Below the pieces are notes generated by a model. That model was not told the DNA's origin and did not search any database. It saw nothing but the letters and a program-made list of their open reading frames with translations. Both the position numbers and the translations under genes were made by a program. From contig ML769655.1 of NCBI GenBank assembly GCA_009733575.1, forward strand, positions 28,147 through 92,146: a stretch of DNA of 64,000 nucleotides, written 5' to 3'. Every line of letters begins with the position of its first letter. Positions within the stretch are counted from its first letter, which is position 1. The DNA is from Gymnopus androsaceus JB14 (taxonomy: Eukaryota > Basidiomycota > Agaricomycetes > Agaricales > Omphalotaceae). Of this stretch, positions 57,232 through 64,000 are shown piece after piece.

Positions 57232-57594
57232 TGTTGGAATATCAAAGGTAAATATATTCTATCGAACTATACATGGAACGCTTTCTCGTAGTCTCCACTT
57301 GTTTGTATCACCATCCCATGCACTCCACTGTTATCGTCTCGCAGACTCCACTCAGTCTCTCGCCGTATCCACTTGCTCTCTCGCAGTACCCACTTTACCG
57401 TATGCATAGTAGCCACACATATTCATGCAGTAGCCACTTGCCCGATATATCATTTGTACATAGGACTGTATATAAGCCTAGGTAGCATACCCTGTAATAA
57501 CACCGTTGTCCCCCATCGATCTGTGTGATCGTTACTACTAAGTCCTGTATGGACTTAATGCTGCTACTTCCTATTTAGGAATGTAACTCTAATA
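57232..57594 (+). repeat. Copia-2 3' LTR
   Basis: 363 bp, preceded by the purine tract GAAGGGG and followed by ACTTT. Confidence 0.93.
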
Positions 57595-57599
57595 ACTTT

Positions 57600-58159
57600 A
57601 TGTAGAACAAGAACTGGAAAGTCATAACCATTTAGCTACAGTCCACTGTACTACAATTGTAGGGTTGCAGCAACATGGAAAGATCTGTCTTTTATGCATC
57701 TTTGATGGCTTCACCTGAGTATCTCCTGCCGGACCCCGTAGTTGAAGGTTATTCAAGTAATGGGTAAAAGATAATCAAAAGATTGATTGATATTAATTTG
57801 AGTGTTTATCCACAGCGTGCAATCGTGTAAAATGCTGTAGAATACATTGCAATATGCTAGGTAATACTGTGCAATATGCACTGGTGAGCCCCAGACACAG
57901 ATCTTGTTGACAAATTCAATTACAATTGTAGGTTTTGTATTATTCTACAAATTACTACAGCTGTAAGTACCATTAATTATTAATACCATTATACTGTATG
58001 GCGCGCAAACTTCGGGCCCGCCTCCGCTTCCCTCCCCTCCCTCGCTGCGCTCGGGGGGTCCCCCGGGCTGGGAAGTCGTCAGCGGGCACCCTAAAGCCTC
58101 ATTTGCGCTTATTTTGATAGGCGGGAGCCCCTTACCTAACCTCAACCCCTAACCGCTAA
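57600..58159. other. Intergenic with a GC-rich island
   Basis: No gene seen. 58000-58090 is strongly GC-rich (CTCCCTCGCTGCGCTCGG). 58125-58165 has degenerate CCTAAC repeats that recall telomeric CCCTAA but are not regular. Confidence 0.4.
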
Positions 58160-58375
58160 CCCAGCATGTTTGGCAATGCCGGACTAGCTCTCTAATGTTA
58201 GGGTTCACCCTTCGGGCGAACCCTAACGAGAGCTAGCCACGGCATTGCTTGGAAATTAAAAAAAACACAATCTAATTAATGTTTTACATTGAGGATTGAA
58301 CACTCGCCGCTACTAGGTACAGCTTACCTCACCTGACAGATGCCGACAGGAATACCGTTATGCCATCAGGCGCAT
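58160..58375 (-). repeat. tRNA-derived SINE-like repeat, copy B, with terminal hairpin
   Basis: Minus strand: TGCGCCTGATGGCATAACGG (A-box-like), then GAGTGTTCAATCCTC (B-box-like), an A/T-rich linker, GCCGTGGCTAGCTCTCGTTA and GGGTTCGCCCGAAG, as in copy A. Here the last part is followed by its own inverted copy: 58170-58250 folds into a hairpin with arms GCTAGCTCTC / GAGAGCTAGC and GTTAGGGTTC / GAACCCTAAC around an 11-nt loop. Confidence 0.6.
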
Positions 58376-59390
58376 GGGAGCCATGAATGTAATTAAAATA
58401 GATTACATCACTGTTGCTACATGTATTTACAACTGTAAGTAATTTGTAGAATAATTAAAAACCTACGACTGTAATCATTTATCAACAATCCTGGTGTCCT
58501 AGGTTGCACTGGTAAGCACTTGTTTACCCTCGAAACATCTTGTTTCACCGGGGAATGTTCATATACACAGCTTCACACATCAATCCAGCTGATCAACAAA
58601 CCAGTACGTATATTGGGTGTTGTAGGTGACACTTAGAAGTGCCAATACAATCCAGTACTTACAGGAATATTCTAGAATAGACAAGATCCGAGTAGGATTA
58701 TTCATTTACTTACTCAGCTACCTAAAGATAGAATATTGTAGATACTTCTAGATACTTACTGTACCATATATATGTTGTGATACACGGGTGCGTCGTCACT
58801 CGAGAGATGGCAGAGTCAAACAGTATATTCCGTTTGAGCCTCGTAGTGGGAGTCGGGGGGCAAACGAATGGGAGACCAACATACTACTAGTACAGGCAGG
58901 CTTATTATATACAGTAATACTAATTTCCAATCGGAAGCCATGGCGAACAACGGCACTTGGCAAAAATAGATCCAACAACATAAGGCCTACCTACAGAGGC
59001 TAAATAATAACAAGTTCCTCCATTCCTCTTGACCCTCACACTGCACAGCCCCGGGTCACCACTGCACTGCATTTCTGCAACATTGAGCATGCATCGGTTT
59101 TTCCTTGGTTTTCACAAGAAATCATCTCTGATTGTTGTAAGGTAGGGGACAGGCAAATGCTGTAAGCCCCATGTGCCGATTTGTGACACTTCGTATATAG
59201 TAATAATTAGGCGCTCAGTGCAAATTTTGTGTGATTTCATTTGTTTAAGCACAACGCGAGAATCCCTCACTTATCCCCAACTGAGAATGATTAAGATATA
59301 CCCCAGCAGTGTACTGTTTTTTCTGGTGATTTACATTTAAATCTGACAGACCAGATATGAAAATATTGCAAAACTACACAGAACTGTACA
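58376..59390. other. Intergenic
   Basis: No gene seen. Confidence 0.35.
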
Positions 59391-59397
59391 CTGTGAA

Positions 59398-59604
59398 ATG
59401 CGCTTAACCTGCTCTTGTGAGCTCAATCCCATTGAAAATTGTTGGGGAAATGCTAAAAAGAGGATAATTCTATTAACCAACCCCGCTGCTCAAACACAAT
59501 CCTGCTACAACCCTCCTTCAATGAGTCGCCTCTGGAGCAGCCCTAGTGCAATAGGCGGAGCCCTCCGCAGAGCCCCGCCAAGAATGTCACAAGCAGCAAA
59601 TTAA
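59398..59604 (+). pseudogene. Tc1-type DDE transposase fragment
   Basis: The open frame starts MRLTCSCELNPIENCWGNAK. 'CELNPIE--WG-AK' is the block around the last catalytic acidic residue in Tc1/mariner-like DDE_3 transposases. Nothing upstream or downstream matches, so it is a relic. Confidence 0.6.
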
Positions 59605-62206
59605 ACAGTAACCCCTCCTTGCACCTCGCTAAGGCCCTTTCTACCTACAGAATTCACGGGTCCGCCCGCCCGAGGTCTACAAGTGAGAGGGCCGCTTAGC
59701 AGTGCACTCAGCTAGCATGGTCCCTCCAGCCTAGAACCATCTGCAGGTAATATTACCCAAGTTTCTTCATGGTTCCGTATACGCCATTTCGTCGAACACT
59801 CGAGTATAGATACAGCACCGCTTACTACCTAGTACCTACCTTTCTCTCTTTTTCCTTCCTCACCGATCGTACTAGGTATAGTCTCTGTTCCGGTATATTC
59901 TTTATATTTTCTTATGCTCTGTTTCTCTCTTTTTCCTTCCTCACCGATCGTACTAGTCTAGTACATTGTACATTGATTTCCCACCCCTCGCTACCTACAC
60001 TACCTCGGTTTCCCACCCTGTATCTAGCACTGGTTTTGGTTGGGTTTTGGTTTTTTCTTGCCCCCTTTCACCTTTCTTGCTCATACCTCCCAGTACTTCC
60101 TCCTCTCTAATACAAAAAACGGCCCTTTGGGTCGGTTCTACTGGCTAAACACCTGTCCGCAGGTTGAACCTAAGCGATTGGAGAGATATTACGCATACAG
60201 TACTAAATTTGTCACCGGACATCAGTCACATCACTCCGAGCCTCCGCCGCCTCAGAACTTAATGAAAAAAGTCTGTAGGCTGGGTTGTTATGATTTGTGT
60301 CAAAATGAGGGATTGTGTTCGGACAGCGGGGTTGGTTAATAGAATTATCCTAAAAAGATCTGTCAATTTTATCCAAATCTTTGCAGAAATACCTTGGATC
60401 ACTAGATAAAGTTCCTGTAATGCCCCCAATCCCTGATCAGCAGAACCTCAGTCTTTACAGGCGGCAGCGTGTTCCCGTGCCTGGCAATATTCTATATTAT
60501 AATAATTATATAGTAAAGAACCTTAGCTTTTAACCATCACCTTGTGAGTACCACTGAATAATAATCCAGTAATACTCATTTGCATGATACTAAGGCTCTT
60601 GACTCCCTAGGAGTTATTACAGTCCCTTTACTGAGAATCCATTGTTTTTTTACTTGTTCCATGCAGTTCCGAATCACCATCTTACCTTTTGCGATTGTCG
60701 GTTCTTCAACCGAAGCTTTGCCAACTTTTTTAATATGTGTGTACCCAGGTAGTAATGATGCTTTCACTGAAGTTTTGCAAAAACACTGAAATATCTGGAC
60801 TGCTACATTGCTTCACTAAACTGGTTGGGCCTGGAGGAGAGAGGAGGGCGCAGGGACTTTCAGAGTACCAGAACCAATCTGACAATTTGAACAACAGGGA
60901 ATGCTGTAACTTGTCAAAGTGCCTGAGGCTGTTCTGGATGTTTCCAGTGGAAGGGGTTTGATCCATTCTCACACCTACATACTGGAGTTTAGCTTGGAGA
61001 GAGACTGGAGCTCACAAAGTTTGGCATGGTTAATGAAATGGAAGCAGAGGATCTATCTATCCTGCTATGCCTTTATCTACTGTTGATATGATGAGTCATT
61101 GATGAATGAGTTTCACTTTCTACTGTTATTTCATGGAATCCTGTGCTTGCACCATCAGAAAAAACAGCTTTTACTGATGACTTTGTTTCATTAGGGAACT
61201 TGTAGGGAATAAGGGAAGGATTTGGATAATTCTACTAAATAACCCCCTTGGCTCAAGTCTTATTTAACAATCCAGTTGAGGTCACATATGGTCACACATG
61301 GTCACATTGAGGTCACAACATATAACTTTGCCTCGGAACTCAATTTTTTGTGAAGGTCAGAGATTTGCTCTTGGTGCAGTATTCCAATTATTGTAGCCTT
61401 TAGGGATCTGCACCATAACTGTAAAGTACAGCATTACAGTGCATTTTTATAGGTAGCCATGACCATCCCATACAACAATCTAAGGTCCTTTCTGTAGTTA
61501 CAGCTTACCATCTGTCATATTTAGTCATACAGATATGGCAATTTATGGCTGACAATATTAAATATCTTAAATTTAGATACCAATGTGCAATGGGTAAAAT
61601 TTGGGATATTTTAGTATTTGAGCTGCTAAATCTGAGTTTAATTCAGCCTTAAGCATTGCCCAAAGTCTGGAGTCTTTATATTTCAGATACTGCCACCAGC
61701 CCTATTTGGGAATCTGAGCAGTTTAGTTTGTGTTACAACTTGAGTAAGGTGAAGTGTTTGGAGGTGGTAGCTAACTTTTTTTTAAAAAAAAAACACACAC
61801 AAAAGAATCAAAAAAGAATTGAAAAAAATAACACCCAAACATGTGTGACAAAAGTGTGATGGGATTGCCAAACTAGCTTTTGCAAAAATCTCCTTTTTTG
61901 GGAGGGTGGTTGCTAGCAAGGGGGTTGTTCAGTAGAATTATCCAAAGAATTTGAACATTGGTTCCTCCCCTTGCTCCCTCCTTGCCTCTCTCTCTTGGAA
62001 TATCTTCCTTAGTCTTCCTCCCTCCCCCACTTGGCTCCTTTTGTGACTGGATAGTGATAGCTGATGGCTCTGCTTACTGCAGACTCTGCTGTCCGGGTCC
62101 CCCAACCAATGTTTGTAGACAACACCACTTGTCTCCTGAGGCATTTTCAATGGAGTTGACTGGAAAGCTTGGTGGTCAAGGGGCAAGGGGTCCGGTGTAC
62201 AATCAG
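59605..62206. other. Long gene-poor stretch
   Basis: No recognised gene. A 32-bp string CTCTCTTTTTCCTTCCTCAC... recurs at 59842-59873 and 59926-59957. Minus-strand open frames at 60576-60972 look weakly coding (ESIITTWVHTY, VGKASVEEPTIAKGKMVIRN) but match nothing I know. A few short plus-strand frames near 61660 are equally uncertain. Confidence 0.35.
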
Positions 62207-62344
62207 CATCAGCAAAACCTGTATTGACTGGGACCCTCTGGGAGCGCTGGCAGGCGCTTGCCGGCACTGCCGAGTCCTGTGCAGTGCTGGCAAGCGCTGA
62301 CCAGCGCTCCCAGAGGGTCCCAGTCAATACAGGTTTTGCTGATG
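62207..62344. mobile_element. Palindromic miniature element, ATCAGCAAAACCTG family, copy 4
   Basis: 138 bp, almost a perfect palindrome: arms of about 43 bp begin CATCAGCAAAACCTGTATTG and are identical. The interior is made of GCGCTGG/CCAGCGC-type repeats. It would form a long hairpin RNA if transcribed. Same ends as copies at 12023, 12340 and 34241, different interior. Confidence 0.88.
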
Positions 62345-62366
62345 AGTTGCTGGAATAGTGACAAAT

Positions 62367-63510
62367 AGCTCTTGTGCACGCTATAATTGGCATCAAAGGT
62401 AGCACTGCCGGGTGGAATTGCACCTTAGACAAACATGTCATCTTCACCTTCCCAGTATTACTTGAGGTTATGGCTACCGATTACATTGCACTAGGGTTCT
62501 TCGAGAAATTCAAATGTTACTAACATGTGTTAGCATTGTATGTTACTAACCATGTTACTAACAGGTTACTAACCTCAGCCCGAAATTTCCACAAAATGTG
62601 ATGTTAGAAATGTTAGAAAAAAGCCAATGTAGATAGACAGTTGGTGAATACCGAATCCACCATTTTGACCATGTTTTCACACTTTCATTCCCTCTGCAAT
62701 GCAGATTTACTCATGTTATGCTATCTTTAAAGGAATTTCTCTTTTGCGCGTCGCGACTCGCGATCACATATCAAAACAAAAAGTCTCACATGTTTCGCTT
62801 AAGACTGCTTTGACAGAGTAACATGAAAAAGGAGCGTAAACGACCAGTCGTTGGTTTCCGCTTCAGCAAGCCAGAGCAGCTCACAAAGTTGAAGAATGGA
62901 GACAATATTCCAGATGATGAACGGGACGGTGTCACACTGGAGGATGAGGATGAGGACAATGAGGACGAGAAACTGATATAGATGCTCCTCTTCCTCCAAG
63001 GGAGGCTGCATTCAAGTTTGACAATGACAATGACAATCATGACATTGACCTTTCCTCGACTTTCTTCGCGATCTCCTTTCCCTAACTCCAATCATTAGCA
63101 TTACAACCTCAAGCTCAAACCAAGCTCAAACACCCAGAAGGGCGGTTCTGATGATGAGCCACATTATGACAATTTCTAGTACTTATCCTAGCCTAGAGTT
63201 ACTAACCAAAAGATGTTACTAACGTTGTTAGGAATTCTATTATTCGCATGTTAGAAATAAATGGCCCGAGAGGCGAGAAACTGTTAGTAACTGAGGTTAG
63301 AAACTCTCTTCATGGGTGATATGTTAGTAACACATGCGAGAAATTTCAGCGAGGTTTCTCAAAGGACCCTACATTGCACGCAACTCAGTGGATGTCAAGT
63401 TTGTCTTATTTGAACCGCAACTAGATAGTGAAGTAAATCCATCTAGAATTATCATTATGTGCACTGCAACTGGCGATTCTGTTGCAACTGGATCATCTAT
63501 ACCTTGATTC
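62367..63510 (+). pseudogene. Unknown reading frame split by a hAT insertion
   Basis: Left part 62367-62491 reads ALVHAIIGIKGSTAGWNCTL, DKHVIFTFPVLLEVMATDYI. Right part 63380-63510 continues in the same frame when the 880-bp insert and one target copy are removed: RNSVDVKFVLFEPQLDSEVN, PSRIIIMCTATGDSVA and a stop. No family recognised, and no start found (open from about 62367, just right of the miniature element). Probably one exon of a lost gene. Confidence 0.5.
62492..63371. mobile_element. Non-autonomous hAT element
   Basis: 880 bp with ends TAGGGTTCTTCGAGAAA and, inverted, TAGGGTCCTTTGAGAAA. Perfect 8-bp target duplication CATTGCAC at 62484-62491 and 63372-63379. Both ends carry clusters of GTTACTAAC or its inverse GTTAGTAAC (about four on the left, four on the right), likely subterminal transposase-binding repeats. 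A short acidic frame (62823-62985) is all that is coding; there is no hAT dimerisation or RNase H domain. Confidence 0.9.
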
Positions 63511-64000
63511 CAAATTCAATCATGCTACCAGGATTGACTCATTATGATGAGAACTTCAAAACAAGGCGGAATTGGTGTCACGCAATTTTAATTTTTGTTT
63601 TATGATTTCAAATTTGAGTAGGGTTACTTTCGTGCTATGATTTTCAAAACAATCAAGTTCTTGAGCCAGTGTTACAGTTACAGAATATTCATAAAACCCT
63701 ACAACTTCTTAGTCTTCCTGCCAACTTCCTGCACCATCCAATTCCACAATCAAATTGACCAATAAAACTTTATATAGATAGGCTCAAATCTCTGTCTTTC
63801 ACTTGGATATGCAAATCATGTCCTCCCACATCTTTGGTGCTGGTTTAGACTTTCAATGGGTGGTGCGGAGATAGGGCTGAGGTACAGAACAGGAAGTCAG
63901 TGAGAAAAACAGAGGAGGACTTGACAACCAAAAAACCCACATAATGAACTTTGTGCTCAGGGAATAATCTCTTGGCTTCCTCACCCTGGACACTGGCATG
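63511..64000. other. Window end, AT-rich
   Basis: No gene seen. Confidence 0.35.

Larger units (their letters stand above)
52356..57594 (+). mobile_element. Copia-2, full-length LTR retrotransposon with a gap
   Basis: 5239 bp in the assembly, including 697 N. Perfect 5-bp target duplication ACTTT (52351-52355 and 57595-57599). LTRs of 363 bp start TGTTGGAATATC and end CTCTAATA (TG...TA rather than TG...CA). The primer-binding string GGTTATGGGCCC follows the left LTR, as in Copia-1. Gene order protease, integrase, RT, RNase H is Ty1/Copia. The coding region is damaged. Confidence 0.95.

Noticed and set aside
58125..58165. Interstitial telomere repeat
   Set aside because: Units (CCTAACCTCAACCCCTAACCGC) are too irregular and too few.
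61938..62447. 169-codon minus-strand frame
   Set aside because: Much of it is the palindromic miniature element at 62207-62344 read through; no domain or codon signal.

Overview
The window looks like a mushroom-forming basidiomycete (Agaricomycetes). Protein-coding genes are cut by many short (about 45-60 nt) GT-AG introns. The families seen are typical of that class: a NACHT-type NLR, cysteine clusters that accompany KDZ transposases, expanded F-box-like families, DUF6534-type seven-pass membrane proteins, and Copia retrotransposons. No ribosomal RNA, confident tRNA gene or CRISPR was seen. Two assembly gaps of N lie at 15036-15480 and 53121-53817.

Left part (1-16 kb): the 5' part of an NLR-like NACHT gene (minus strand, running off the window at base 1), an orphan CxC5/CxC6 remnant of a KDZ transposon, a conserved multi-exon hypothetical with one in-frame stop, and then an F-box-like cluster. 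The cluster holds one long LRR-like copy with a broken first exon, a decayed fragment, an intact LPxELR-type gene with a tandem decayed copy, and two internally deleted copies. Between them lies a secreted Ser/Thr-rich protein gene whose first intron carries a 204-bp inverted-repeat element.

Middle part (16-47 kb): a REX1-type DEDDh exoribonuclease; a duplicated pair of modules, each an F-box-like gene next to a DUF1349 gene; a complete Copia element (Copia-1, 24863-31688, target duplication TTATT); two multi-pass membrane protein genes; a third, dead F-box-like copy; a five-exon medium-chain dehydrogenase/reductase; a small secreted Kre9/KNH-like protein; and a calcipressin (calcineurin regulator).

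Right part (47-64 kb): mostly mobile DNA. It holds a hAT-type miniature element (48078-48648), a DUF6534 gene on the minus strand, a second complete Copia element (Copia-2, 52356-57594, target duplication ACTTT), two tRNA-derived SINE-like repeats, a relic of a Tc1-type DDE transposase, a near-perfect palindromic miniature element (62207-62344) and a non-autonomous hAT element with a perfect 8-bp target duplication (62492-63371) that splits an older reading frame.

The host genes do not form an obvious metabolic pathway. The main theme is repeat-rich sequence with recently duplicated and decaying F-box-like genes, and several layers of mobile elements whose insertion footprints can be read directly. 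I found no convincing wholly new multi-gene system. The strongest candidates for something undescribed are the family of palindromic miniature elements starting ATCAGCAAAACCTG, the intronic element at 7788-7991, the SINE-like pair with a terminal hairpin, and the duplicated F-box/DUF1349 module.
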